A DNA stretch of 64,000 nucleotides from Choristoneura fumiferana (lineage: Eukaryota > Arthropoda > Insecta > Lepidoptera > Tortricidae). The translations under genes were made by a program, and so were the position numbers. Where the stretch lies: positions 5,700,398 through 5,764,397 of the forward strand of contig NC_133473.1 of assembly GCF_025370935.1 (NCBI RefSeq), written 5' to 3'. A model generated the notes under the pieces. The model saw only the letters and a list, made by a program, of their open reading frames with translations. It ran no database searches and had not been told where the DNA came from. Below are positions 43,074-53,992 of the stretch, in pieces (the stretch's first letter is position 1; every line of letters begins with the position of its first letter).

Positions 43074-43154
43074 ATGCCCACGTGCGTCTTTAAAAAGTGC
43101 AAAAATCACTCGCGAAAACGGAACAAATCTGATGGAATATCATACTTTCAGCGA
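43074..43154 (+). CDS. Candidate first exon of a THAP zinc-finger protein
   Basis: The ATG opens MPTCVFKKCKNHSRKRNKSD then GISYFQR (27 codons), followed by GTATTT as a possible donor. The start MP.C....C and a GISYF-like strand are the hallmark of the N-terminal half of a THAP DNA-binding domain. The rest (second Cys/His pair and AVPTIF-like end) would be in later exons, which I could not find before 45.9 kb. It could be an orphan exon of a decayed gene or transposon-derived copy. It is head-to-head with ADAL (369 bp). Confidence 0.45.
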
Positions 43155-43979
43155 GTATTTGTTGTTTTTTCTATTAAATTCTAATAATCAGAGAGAAATA
43201 TTGATTTAAATTAATTTTAAAGCCATTTCTAAATTGCTAATTAAAAGATAAACGTTGCCAGAATTCCACAACATTGACAAATGCCTTGTCTTTGTCACAC
43301 GCACAGGAAAGCATATCAGTAAAACGAAACAGATAAACAACAGAACATGGAACAAAAGTGTAGTGGAGTTGCCGTCACTCTATTTTATTTACCGAGTCGC
43401 CTAGCAACGGGTAGCTATGTCGTTTGAATATTTACCTTGAAGTTTGCGATTTTAATTATGTTTTATAAAAGCTTCGATAATATAATGTACTGACTGTCTG
43501 ACTGTGTGGTTTATTCGTTTTTGTGCAAAATTAATAAAGCAATTTATGAACCACAAACCTCAATGAAGCCAACTTTGATAAAGCGCTCGCCAAATCTACA
43601 CCGTATTAATCACTATGTTTACCTATTGTTTTTTACACTAAAAAAATCATACTAAGTATTTTACACTGTTTACAAGGTTTATAATACAGTTTACAATTTA
43701 TTCACACTAGTCGAGCTTCTTATTATTTAATTACACAACATACGAAGTCCGCCGAATTTCCCGCGAATGAACTGTGCTGACAGACAGCCTGCAATTTTTT
43801 TTTGAGCTGCGCGCGGCGTGCGCTGGCAATGGTTTTAGAAGCAAACAGCCAGAACCAAGGAGGATGAGAATTCAAATTGTTTTTTATTCGAAATACTTGC
43901 ACAAGTGCTTACATTTCGGCGATATTTTTAGAAGCTTTTCTGTAGCTTGCCCTGTTTGCTTATTTATTTATTTATTGTT

Positions 43980-44420
43980 TGTTTGGGTCAAATCTTGGAA
44001 GCTAAATTTGACCCACTTCCAGTGGTCCGATCGACTTGAAATTTAGCATACTTATGTAAATTTGGTGACAATACAATAATCTGGTAGTGACAACTTGGTG
44101 GTTCTGTCAGAATCGTCTCTGCAGGAGGGAACTCCTCAATAGTTAATAGTACCGACTTGAAATTTGGTACAGATATGTAGTTTAGACGACAATTCAAGTA
44201 CAATCAACAAAAAGTACATTCGGCAAAAAAGCTTGTATTAAAAATTAATTTTTTAACAAAAACTTATTACAAGCATTATATTTATTTGCAGTGTAATGTA
44301 ACTATGTTTGCTCGGGTGGAATCTTTCAACTCAAATTTGAAGTGGATATCTTCAACCGATTGAGCTGAAATTTTACACGCATGTATACTTAAATCCGATG
44401 ACAATGCAATATTATTATAA
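43980..44420. repeat. Interspersed repeat
   Basis: It resembles 4140-4400 and, in part, 5480-5560 (CTTCCAGTGGTCCGATCGACTTGAA-like block, GACAATACAATAATCTGGTA). It has no coding capacity. Confidence 0.55.
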
Positions 44421-44634
44421 CATGGAGTTGATCTGATGATAAAGCTAGCGGGTGACCATAGGAACTCTGTGATAAACGACACGACCACATCGAGTTTGGA
44501 CTCGTTTGTCGTCTTGACGAGTACTTCGGTAACCAGGGGCATAAAGTAGGTCTCTAGGTGCAGCGTTTTGGGCTGTGCGTTGATATATCAACAGTCAGTT
44601 AGTCAGTTTATTATTTTAATTTTATATATATAGA

Positions 44635-44897
44635 CAGTGCCGGATTAGCCCATAAGCAAATTAAGCGATTGCTTAGGGCATCACGTCTTGGGGGCACCAT
44701 AAACAGCACCAAAATTTTTTTGTTAGCACATAAAAGGTAAGGCTGTTTGAAAATCCGCTCGCTCGTGCCTCCCCATAATCTCTATCGTCTTTCATAAATA
44801 TAATATTTCGTCGTAATAAATACTTATTTAAAATATCGATAAGAGGGGGGGCATAGGCGTGCATTGCTTAAGGCATCAAATAGTCTTAATCCGGCTG
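44635..44897. mobile_element. hAT-type MITE with 8-bp target duplication
   Basis: The element begins CAGTGCCGGATTAG and ends TTAATCCGGCTG, giving short inverted ends, and is flanked by TATATAGA on both sides (44627-44634 and 44898-44905). Eight-base duplications and CAG.G ends are typical of the hAT superfamily. It is 263 bp with no coding capacity, so it is non-autonomous. Confidence 0.85.
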
Positions 44898-45221
44898 TAT
44901 ATAGATTATCTCGAAAACGGTAAACATTTGGACTAAAGAAAATTAGCTTAAAAGTTACCTTTTAATTTTTTTTAAATTTAATTGACAAAAACTTTTTATT
45001 ACGAAAGTCCTCTCCGAAAGTCCGAATGCATTCTTTGTTCTACAACCTAAATTCGTCCGTCTTAAGAAACGTCAAACTCATCCAAGCAATCTTGCAACGT
45101 CGCCTTCAATGTAGCAAGTGAAATTAATCCCTCTGCCTTTTCTGATAAGGCTTACATTCATATTCGAGCATGCGTATGTGAAATTGTGGAGTTAGCTGTC
45201 AAGTGTCAAGCGTTGTGGAGT

Positions 45222-45422
45222 TTTGCCGCTAGCGAAATTCAACTGTAATAGAGTAAAGACTAGGTTCAAATTTCGTCACGTATTCTTTCTATTTGTTTGT
45301 GTGGTGGGATCAGTGTTTCTACGCACACGTAAATATTTTTATTAATTGTGGAATATGGCCGCTAGCGAAATTCAACTGTAACTTAGTAAAGACTAGGTTC
45401 AAATTTCGTCACGTATTCTTTT
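45222..45422 (+). repeat. Direct duplication
   Basis: GCCGCTAGCGAAATTCAACT and the next ~55 bp occur at about 45228 and again at about 45359 (AGTAAAGACTAGGTTCAAAT shared). The copies are about 131 bp apart. It lies about 500 bp upstream of AGA. Confidence 0.8.
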
Positions 45423-45900
45423 AATTAATTTGTGTGGGTGATGATTTTATTTGTTACACAAACAAATAAATAGTTCGGACATTCTTTGATGGGATTTTGT
45501 TTGGCAATGTGTATCTACAGTTTAATACATCAGTGACTTTATGTATCAATTTTGATTCCCTTAAATTTTTTCATGAAATTTTAAGGTTGTGTTGTTTTGT
45601 GAATGAAAAGATTTACCATTTCAAATGGGTAAATTTCTTTCCTGGTAATACGCAGTGTTTCAAGCGGTTTGGCCACTAATTTAAACCGCTTCAATTTGTC
45701 TTCAATTATCAATCGTTCCAAAAAAAAAAAATTGTGACGTTTGTTATCACAATCTATTTGAATCACAGATTAAAAGAATAGTAGCTATTTGAACCAGATA
45801 ATCAGATATTAAGAATAAAATTTTAAAAAATTCTGGCGGCGCTGCGGTTGAATGGCAATTTTATTCTAACACCGACTTTGTGTAGCACTAACTAGCGAAT

Positions 45901-48127
45901 ATGAAGAAACTATTATTTGGTCTACTAATTGCTTGCTTCCAATACGTAAAATGTGATGATCCCAATATTCCTATAGTTATTACTACTTGGAACTTTTTAA
46001 ATTCTACTACGAAAGGTAAACTAGTATTTTGCTTCAGTCGCTATTATAGATATTAGATTTAGATATCATTTATATTTTAACAGCTTTCCGCCCCTTATTT
46101 TGCAAGCAATCTGTAAATCTGAAGTGTCGGCACCTCTGCAAACAACCTTTAACAATCTACGATTTAAATTATTTTTGAATGCTTACAGCCTGGGAAGTTC
46201 TGAATGCCGGTGGTTCCGCTTTGGATGCTGTTGAACAAGGCGCATCGGTCTGCGAGGAGCAGCAATGTGACGGGACGGTGGGCTATGGTGGGAGCCCTGA
46301 TGAAAATGGGGAGACTACCTTGGACGCTCTCATCATGGATGGGTATCATACATAGCAAATAAATGAAAATATTAATCATGTCCTAAAGTTAAAGTGGTGT
46401 TTTTTAAATATGATTTAAAAGTTTTATGAAATGTTGTGAATACAATCTTATATTTTAAGCCTGTAAATTAGGTATTTAAAAATAATTTGATAATTATAAT
46501 ATAAAAAAATGCCTTGTCACTTTACACTGACATTTCATGTCCTGTGTTCTGGTTAGCCAGCATATTTTTAACACAGTTTTATATAGAAAGTAGAAATATA
46601 AATATTTATTTGCTGAGTATTTATATGCTTATATGAGTAGGCTGTGCCGCAGGCTGCTAAGTGGATCTTGTGTGAAAAGACCTTAACTGTTTTTTTAGGA
46701 AAACTATGAATGTTGGTGCAGTAGGAGCACTCCGCCAGGTGAAAAATGCTATATCAGTGGCCCGGCATATCTTGGAGCACTCCTACCACTCATTCCTAGT
46801 TGGAGAGCTAGCAACACAGTTCGCTGAAGAGATGGGTTTCCCCATAGAGTCCCTCACTACCCCAAAATCTAAGAATTTGTGGAAGAAATGGCACAATGAG
46901 GATAATTGTCAACCAAACTTTTGGATGGTAACAACATTTTTCTGTAACACCAGTTGTAAGTGATAAAAGTCATAATATCTTCTAGTTCTGATAATATCAT
47001 CTTGAATAAGGTGTTCTTAAGATATCAGCAGTACAGATAACCTACTATTCTCAAGTGTATTGTATTTGACCATTATCAGTTTCTTTTGTATGTCATCAAA
47101 CATTTAATAAAGAAAATAAAGTCATTATTATTATAATATCTATTTATTGAAATTTTCAGAAAGTCACTCCTGATCCAAAGAAATACTGCGGGCCATACTC
47201 TAAATCTGAGAAGGGATATCACCAAGCTTCCACTTCTGATGTGAAAGTGGACAGATATAATCATGATACCATTGGAATGGTTGCAATAGACAAGAATGGT
47301 GATGTAGGAGCTGGCACTTCCACTAATGGTGCTAAATTCAAAATACCTGGGTAAAATGAAAATAGCTATAATAAATATAAGTATAATGTTGATTAACAAT
47401 AGTATTACGCAATAAGTTAACTACTGGAATAACTAGCATGAAATTAATGTTAATGTCAATATCAGAATGTTATTATCAGTTGTTATTGTTATGCATGTTT
47501 TCACATAAATGGCTGCCCATTTGTAAGAGTAAGTAAGAGAGAGGGAAAAGAATAATCTCAACTCCAACAAATACTAATTTTATAAAGGAAATTATTGTTG
47601 TTCTGTAATATTTCAGAAGGATTGGGGATTCTCCTATACCTGGCGCGGGTGCATATGCCGACAATGCCGTGGGCGGAGCTTCGGCCACAGGAGATGGCGA
47701 CGTCATGTTAAGATTTTTACCAAGGTTAGACTGAGATCTTGTGGTAAGTATTTAAAAATAACGAAATTGTATGAACATAGTCTTCTTTTATCGGCCTTGA
47801 TCCCAGTGCCCAGCAGTGGGACATATATAGGCTGGGATGATGATGATGATGATGATGATAAAAAAACGATTTTTATTAACAAAAACTTATTCTATTTCTA
47901 GTTTTTTGGCAGTGGAGGAAATGCGCCGTGGAGCTTCTCCAACCGCCGCCGCTGAAACGGCCGTGGCAAGAATAGCTGAACATTATCCAGATTTTATGGG
48001 CGCAGTTGTTGCCCTGGCCAAAGATGGCCGATATGGTGCCGCCTGTCATGGCATCCATCAGTTCCCATTCGTTGTACACGACCTTACACAAGATAAATCC
48101 AGAACAGAACACGTACTGTGTTCCTGA
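45901..48127 (+). CDS. AGA: N4-(beta-N-acetylglucosaminyl)-L-asparaginase (aspartylglucosaminidase)
   Basis: This lysosomal Ntn-hydrolase cleaves the GlcNAc-Asn bond during glycoprotein breakdown. Six exons: 45901-46015, 46189-46342, 46699-46927, 47160-47350, 47617-47724 and 47902-48127, giving 340 residues (human 346). The N-terminus is a signal peptide (MKKLLFGLLIACFQYVKC). The autoprocessing site is clear: HDTIGMVA, with the nucleophile Thr at about residue 203 (human Thr206). DGTVGYGGSPDENGE and RIGDSPIPGAGAYAD form the active-site surroundings. Conserved Cys residues for disulfides are present. The gene looks intact. A LINE tail sits in the last intron. Confidence 0.96.
47795..47862 (+). 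mobile_element. LINE 3' tail with (GAT)n in AGA intron
   Basis: CCCAGTGCCCAGCAGTGGGA then CATATATAGGCTGGGATGAT and (GAT)n. It lies just before the last AGA exon (acceptor at 47900-47901). Confidence 0.75.
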
Positions 48128-48186
48128 AATTATTGTTACGACTTATGTTACTAAAATTTAATTTGATTGATACAAAGATTTACTTC

Positions 48187-48325
48187 TGGATGAAATAGTA
48201 GATTGATAACCAAGAGTGGAAAGTGACCCATTTAACTCGAGATATTATATAGTTCGAGGGGAAATGGGTAATTTCACCCGAGTTAGACACTCTACTTTTC
48301 ATTTCGACTGTGAGGAAAGTAAAAT
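48187..48325. repeat. Foldback-like element family C, copy 1
   Basis: AATAGTAGATTG..GAGTGGAAAGTGACCCATT and TTCGAGGGGAAATGGG.. plus ACCCGAG..GACACTCTACTTTTCATTTC form imperfect inverted arms. The reverse complement of 61690-61870 carries the same order of blocks. Confidence 0.6.
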
Positions 48326-48364
48326 ACTACAAAAAAAATGAGAATAATAATAAATTGAGTTTAC

Positions 48365-48700
48365 TTATATTCAACCTCCAACGGTACCTTTTCGACTGGC
48401 CACTTGCCACGGCCGACTATATAAAAAAAATCGAGTTGGTCACGACTTGGTCACGACCAAGGGGCTTATATACGAAACTGGAGGTTGAACGCCGAACGAA
48501 GAAGTTTGACCATTATTAATTATTCACTATCTCTTTCTTTCACATTTCACGAATGACTTCCGTCTCTTTCTTAACCTAACTAAAGAAAGAGATGGAATGT
48601 GTTCGTGACGTAATAAAGATCAAATTTCTTGTTTCAAACGGATGTTCAGCGTTCAACCTCCAGTGTTGTATATAAACTCCTTGGTCACGACGTGCATCTA
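48365..48700. repeat. Inverted repeat between AGA and RpS2
   Basis: GACCAAGGGGCTTATATACG then AACTGGAGGTTGAACGC at about 48456-48500 pairs with GCGTTCAACCTCCAG then TATATAAACTCCTTGGTC at about 48648-48687. A third partial copy (TTCAACCTCCAACGG) lies at 48370. It is probably a non-autonomous DNA element. Confidence 0.65.
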
Positions 48701-49354
48701 GATGGCCAAGCCGAAACGTGAAAAAAAAGTGCCATTGACGTAACTCAATTATCTTCGATTCCGTGGCTAATCGAAAAAAAAAAATACTCCCTAGAGATGA
48801 AAACGCAATTTTCCACTCTGCTATCTACCCATGAAAATTAAACTTTCCGAACAGGAGAGATGAAGAAGGCATTGAATGGAGACTATGTACTATTTAGAAA
48901 TAACTTTCGGTTTATCTGAAGTTACGCTATAATGCTGTACCCATGTAGGTTAGGTACGCATTTCCATAAAACTACAACTTGATTGTGTCGTGTCGATTAG
49001 TACATATTTTCGTTTGGTCGTGTTTGTTCGTAGGGTAGGGTCGTGTGTGTGATACAAATCCTTTACAAATCTCACGACCGAACGTGCCTTGTATGTATGT
49101 TGTATTATAACATGTAACCGACATGTAATTTTTTTTTAGGTTTCTTCAAATTAAACGGATCAACATTATATTATACACGTTTATTTATTTAGTCCAAATT
49201 TTTTTCAAGATTCTCTTTCTAACATTAAATGTAAAATTAAAAAATAGCCAACATAACAAGCGAAACTTTTTTAACCGCATTCAAACCGCTTCGTATCCAC
49301 AGACTGACATAGACAAATCATTTTTTTTTGTATGCGTATGCAGTCAAGAAGTCA

Positions 49355-49431
49355 ACGCGTTTCTTTTCACTTTGTCGATCGGCCATTTTCAATTTGACCG
49401 TCTACTTGCGCTCACGTATCAACGTAAGTGT
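49355..49431 (+). promoter_or_regulatory. Likely RpS2 transcription start and 5' UTR exon
   Basis: A pyrimidine-rich TTTCTTTTCACTTTG stretch at about 49360-49374 resembles the 5' terminal oligopyrimidine start of ribosomal-protein mRNAs. The untranslated first exon would end at AACGTAAGT (donor at about 49423-49428). The next acceptor is TTCACAG ending at 49736, directly before AATGGCGG. Confidence 0.5.
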
Positions 49432-49584
49432 TGTTCATTATTGATAATTTTTAAAAGTTGTCCTTTAAGGTTTTAATTGTTTTAGTTGAGTATAAGTATC
49501 TAATGATTTTTGTACCATATCATCGTTTTTTGATTAGTTAAATGTTATTCTTGAGATATAACCTATTTACCACGTGGTTGGTAA

Positions 49585-49670
49585 TTTTAATGATGAGAGT
49601 TAAAATTCATTTCATTCGTGGTATCTACCATAGTGTTAACACGGTGATGGCCTTAATGCGTCTGATTTTT
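49585..49670 (+). ncRNA. Candidate box C/D snoRNA in RpS2 5' UTR intron
   Basis: C box AATGATGA (49589-49596) and D box CTGA (49662-49665) enclose about 70 nt, with an internal TGATGG (49645-49650) as a possible C'. The segments TTCATTCGTGGTATC and ATGCGTCTGAT are shared with the second candidate at 50308-50390. The terminal stem is weak. I do not know the rRNA target. Confidence 0.7.
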
Positions 49671-49737
49671 ATCTTAAAACTTTGTATTTTGGTTGATTTC
49701 TGCGATATTCTTGACATGGGAATGTATGGTTCACAGA

Positions 49738-50724
49738 ATGGCGGACGCTGCTCCAGCCGCTGGTCGTGGCGGTTTCCGCGGTGGTTTTGGTTCCCGAGGA
49801 GGCGACAGGGGTCGCGGCGGCCTGCGCGGTCGTGGACGCGGTCGCGGCCGTGGTCGCGGACGCGGCAAAGAAGACCAAAAAGAGTGGGTGCCAGTTACCA
49901 AACTCGGCCGCTTAGTCCGCGACGGCAAGATCGACAAACTCGAAAGCATCTACCTGTTCTCTTTGCCCATCAAAGAGTTTGAGATCATTGATTTCTTCCT
50001 TGGATCATCTCTTAACGATGAAGTCCTCAAGATCATGCCTGTGCAGAAGCAGACCCGCGCCGGTCAGCGTACCCGCTTCAAGGCGTTCGTGGCTATCGGA
50101 GACAACAATGGACACATTGGTCTGGGCGTGAAGTGCAGCAAGGAAGTGGCGACTGCCATCCGTGGTGCTATCATCCTGGCTAAACTTTCCGTCCTGCCTG
50201 TCCGCAGAGGCTACTGGGGCAACAAGATCGGCAAACCCCACACAGTCCCTTGCAAGGTAGTTATTTGTCATTTATTTATACCTATTAAGCAATATGGCAT
50301 TTTTAATTTGTAATGATGAGAAAAACTTTTATTCATTCGTGGTATCCACTTGAGGTTTAACCTGTGAAGCTTTTATGCGTCTGATAAAGTTTTAAATTTT
50401 ACAAGCTTTTGTGGCTTAGTTACATGTTACTGATCACACTTTCATTGATTTCAGGTAACTGGTAAATGTGGTTCAGTCACTGTGAGGCTGATCCCAGCTC
50501 CCCGTGGTACCGGCATTGTGTCTGCCCCAGTCCCCAAGAAGCTGCTTCAGATGGCTGGAGTCCAGGACTGCTACACCTCCGCCCGTGGCTCCACTGGCAC
50601 ACTGGGAAACTTTGCCAAGGCTACCTATGCTGCCATTGCCAAGACCTATGCCTACCTTACTCCAGACTTGTGGAGGGATATTCCATTGACCAAGTCGCCC
50701 TACTCTGAATTCAAAGCCCTTTAA
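49738..50724 (+). CDS. RpS2: 40S ribosomal protein S2 (uS5)
   Basis: A structural component of the small ribosomal subunit near the decoding site. Two coding exons, 49738-50256 and 50455-50724, give 262 residues. The N-terminus is a Gly/Arg-rich (RGG) tail (about residues 9-42), usual for eukaryotic uS5 and a target of arginine methylation. Then follow LGRLVRDGKI, the S5 double-stranded RNA-binding fold (FKAFVAIGDNNGHIGLGVKC) and the C-terminal part GSVTVRLIPAPRGTGIVSAP. Codon use is GC-rich at third positions compared with its neighbours, as expected for a highly expressed gene. The start follows directly on the acceptor. ATTAAA at 50735-50740 may be the poly(A) signal. Confidence 0.98.
50308..50390 (+). 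ncRNA. Candidate box C/D snoRNA in RpS2 coding intron
   Basis: C box AATGATGA (50312-50319) and D box CTGA (50381-50384), 71 nt apart. It shares TTCATTCGTGGTATC and TATGCGTCTGAT with the candidate at 49585-49670, so the two are paralogues. It sits in the 198-bp intron between the coding exons, a normal place for intron-encoded snoRNAs. Confidence 0.75.
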
Positions 50725-51722
50725 AGATGGTTGAATTAAATACATTCAGAAATTAGTCTTTGTTTTTATTTCACTTTCTTTATTGCTTACCCACTTGAAA
50801 TTCCCTAGAATTATTTTTTGTGACCACTTGCTGTAATAAAAATTTAATCTAGGTTTGTCGTTTAACCTGCTGATTTTATACTTTGCAAATTTGTCCTGAT
50901 TGATTTATATGGAAAATAGGACATTTTTTATGTATATAGTATAAAGTGGGCTAAATTTGGTGCTGCTGAGTATAAATATGTTACTACGGTCTTGTTGCGT
51001 CGGAATAAGTGGTATGTACTTATTTTGAAAGTTCATTGTTCCACATTTGACTGTACCAATAGTAGGTTGTATGGTCAAGGACTTTAGCCACCCTGGAACT
51101 TTTTCAAAGCAAAGTCCTTACGATTTTCCTTGCTAGATGCGAAGTCGCAATGACGTTTACTGTGAAATGGTTCCATGGTGCCTCATGAATTTGACTTTAC
51201 AACAAGAGCATAAAACAAGCCATTTTACCCAAGGTGTTACGGCAAAGCTACTCTGCTTTTCACTTCGAGTGTTTGCTTGCTGGGTACCTTTTCTTTTATT
51301 TTTCATTGATTGCTATACAATTAGCATTTTGTGTTGTGGTATTTGTGATGAATTTATTTAACTTTAAATAATTTATTGAATCAGGCGTTACTAAAGCAAA
51401 AGAAATTGAAGAGGCGTTAAGAAATTATTTTAGTTCAATATTTAATTTTCTTTTACAAAAATACAGTAAAATATGCTTTGGATGCTGGGATTAAAACAAT
51501 TTCTTTCTAACTAAGTGTATTTACTTTTTAGAATAGGTACATGCAATAAAGGTATGTCCAGGCAATGGGCAGGCCAGGTAATTGATATTTCTAAACATTA
51601 TGCAAGGGCTTTCATCCATCTTTTTGTTCCTAAAAAAAGGTTTTAATTATTGGACTCTTGAATTTTTAAATGGCAAGGTACGATATAGGAGATCAGGGTA
51701 CTAAATAGAAACGATAAAATTG
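50725..51722. other. Intergenic, convergent RpS2 and RPAC2 3' ends
   Basis: The RpS2 3' UTR and the RPAC2 3' flank lie here. I see no repeat, RNA or gene. Confidence 0.5.
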
Positions 51723-53732
51723 TTAACTTTTACAAAATTCTTTTACTTCACTTTCAAATAGATTGACTGTGTGATCACAAACTTTTTCTAAATCTTTAAG
51801 TCCTCTTTTGAGTATTTCTAATGCGGGTGTCTCATAGGTTTGTATTCTAAAGTGCATTTTAGCTTCTGCTGGGTGCGGTACTGTGTACCCACAGAATTGG
51901 ACATCTTCACTGTAACAAAAATTAGGTTTCATTATTTTCAAATTACTTAAATTAAAATGTATAAGACCCATGGCTTAGTGGATCATTGCCGGGGCCAAAT
52001 GTGTTAGACATACTACCCCACTACAAGATGTCAATTAATATTATAGAGTGCATTTGAGACCGTTTCCCATGGCTATTTTAAAAATAGAAAGTGCATATGA
52101 CCAAGCAGCAGAAGTAAATGAGTAGTTGCGGTGCTCAAAATTGGTTTTATTACCTTGGCAGTAGTCATGGGTAGGTAATTTTGATTGAGTGCCATAACCA
52201 CTTATCCACTTCTGCTGCTGACTGTACCTGAATGAGGCCTCTTTACATAGGAGAGACTACATCCTTACATAAGATAAAAATTCACTATCAATTGTGCTAT
52301 TTTCTCACACAGTAGCTTTATAAATGGACATGATGCAGTTGAGGGTGTAGAAATTAAGATAGTTTGTTTCTGTACAACCATCATTGGAGCTGTCTAAGTG
52401 CTAAATAAATGCAAACTAAATTGACATTTAAGTAAGTGTGTCTGATTATAATTTGACTCTACATTAGGTTAGCAAATGCACAATTTACTCACTTTGCCAT
52501 TCCGATCCACTGTTTCATATTGCACAGTACAATACTTTTATAATTATGAAACAAGTTTGAGAAATTGTTGGGCACCTTAAACATCAAACGGATAAACACT
52601 TAGCAGAAATACTTACTATCTACTAATAATGCACTTTAAAGCATTTCCTAAAGTGTGGCTCTCATCCTGGAATATGTATGTGCGGCAAGTAAGGCTCGAT
52701 TCATCATCTCCTGCTAGCTGAAATATAAGAATAAAACAAAATTATTAATTTAGAACATGATGGGATGTAATAAGGGAGTCAAAGTCAAAATATCTTTATT
52801 CAATTTAGGCTATCACAAGCACTTATGAATGTCACAAAAAATCTACCACCAGTACTAAATATACCACCATGTTCATAATATTGTGTGGCATGGTTGACCA
52901 AGAAAGTGCTTTACCAATTTCAATGATAGTTTCTATTTCAGAAACAAAACAATAAGGCTGATTGTCACATTGAGTTGTGAGTGAAAATAGGCTTTGACGT
53001 TTTAAGCGCTACAAATGACATTAAACCTTAGGGTGGTAAACCAATTTCTTGGTTGACTATACATTGGAACACAATAGTAGAGAATTAAAAGAGACAATTA
53101 TATTTTTAAAAGGAATAAATTACACATCAAGCATTTGAAGAATAAGGTCCAGAAATTGTTGTTCTTGTTATTCTTACATTTCCTAAAAGTTACAATCTCG
53201 CCGTCGTCACAACAAAGAGGGAATGGATATCGATGCTTGAAAGGCTAATTCATCTAAGCGACATTTCCAAGGAAGGAAGAAAGGTCTAAAATGATCACAC
53301 TTAACATTTTTGGACCACATATTCGCTAACCATACCAAAGCCGACCGGTGTAATAAACGCAACTCTGCCAAGCATAAAAAAAAAGTAATGTAACACAAAT
53401 AAAGTTTGGTTGGTTTTTTAGAAAAATATGGCTCTGTCCATTGGAGGACAATTTTGCCAGTGTCTAGTAGGTTTTGCCGTTGTACGGTAAAAAAATTCTA
53501 GAAAACGAAATATGAGAGGTAATGGTGGATGAACGATGACAGCGCGAATCGTAGTGTCCAAATAAAGTTTAATACAAAATATAACTTAAGCTCGTGTGAC
53601 ATGATTTATAAAATGACAGAAATAAACGGTTCAACGGTGACTTATAATCGTGAGTTGAACCGATTAACTCTGTAATTTTACTAATAATAAAATAGTTTAA
53701 TTATGCACACAACCGACCTCTGAGATCTTCAT
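51723..53732 (-). CDS. Polr1D: DNA-directed RNA polymerases I and III subunit RPAC2 (AC19)
   Basis: RPAC2 pairs with RPAC1 as the alpha-like assembly platform of RNA polymerases I and III. Minus exons: 52717-52617 and 51909-51723 are firm. A short first exon, 53732-53718 (MKISE, donor GTCGGT), fits in phase and gives 100 residues in total. The alpha-like signature DESHTLGNALKCII and the block FCGYTVPHPAEAKMHFRIQT are clear, followed by the C-terminal helix RGLKDLEKVCDHTVNLFESE. The protein lacks the longer N-terminus of the human protein. A foldback element lies about 130 bp upstream of the proposed start. The first exon is the only uncertain part. Confidence 0.9.
52783..52860 (+). mobile_element. 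Retroposon fragment in RPAC2 intron
   Basis: GTCAAAATATCTTTATTCAA and CAAGCACTTATGAATGTCA, the same as 11315-11440. Truncated. Confidence 0.65.
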
Positions 53733-53863
53733 TTTTTAATTTATTTCTAGAAATTGTTTACAGCATGAACTAACTCTTAATATAGTCTTATAGTCCAGTT
53801 TTAGTCTTGAGTCTAGTCTCACGTTCACCACGTTGTTTTGACAAGTTTGACAAGACGCTGCAG

Positions 53864-53992
53864 GGCTACTATGAAACTCGAAACTCAAAGTTCGATCGTG
53901 TCGTCTCTCTCGCTCTCGTATTAAATAGTATAAGTGTCAGAGGGACCGTACGACACGAACTTCGAGTTACGAGTTTTGTAGTAGCCCTGCTG
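53864..53992. mobile_element. Foldback element family B, copy upstream of RPAC2
   Basis: GGGCTACTATGAAACTCGAA at the left pairs with GAGTTTTGTAGTAGCCC at the right, and CTGCAGGGC / GCCCTGCTG extend the ends. In the RPAC2 direction the loop reads CTGACACTTATACTATTTAA then TACGAGAG. The gene-proximal end is 132 bp before the proposed start codon. Confidence 0.85.

Larger units (their letters stand above)
42706..45900. other. Intergenic between ADAL and AGA
   Basis: It contains the THAP exon candidate (43074-43154), an old repeat (43980-44420), a hAT-type MITE (44635-44897) and a small direct duplication (45222-45422). No other gene was recognised. Confidence 0.5.
48128..49335. other. Intergenic between AGA and RpS2
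   Basis: It holds a foldback of family C (48187-48325) and a second inverted repeat (48365-48700). The rest is AT-rich, with no gene seen. Confidence 0.5.

Noticed and set aside
42726..43109. Open frame of 127 codons on minus between ADAL and the THAP exon
   Set aside because: It overlaps the likely 5' UTR/promoter of ADAL and has no family resemblance. The opposite strand gives the better THAP reading.
49542..49982. Arg-rich open frame overlapping RpS2
   Set aside because: It is an out-of-frame reading of the RGG-coding stretch of RpS2.
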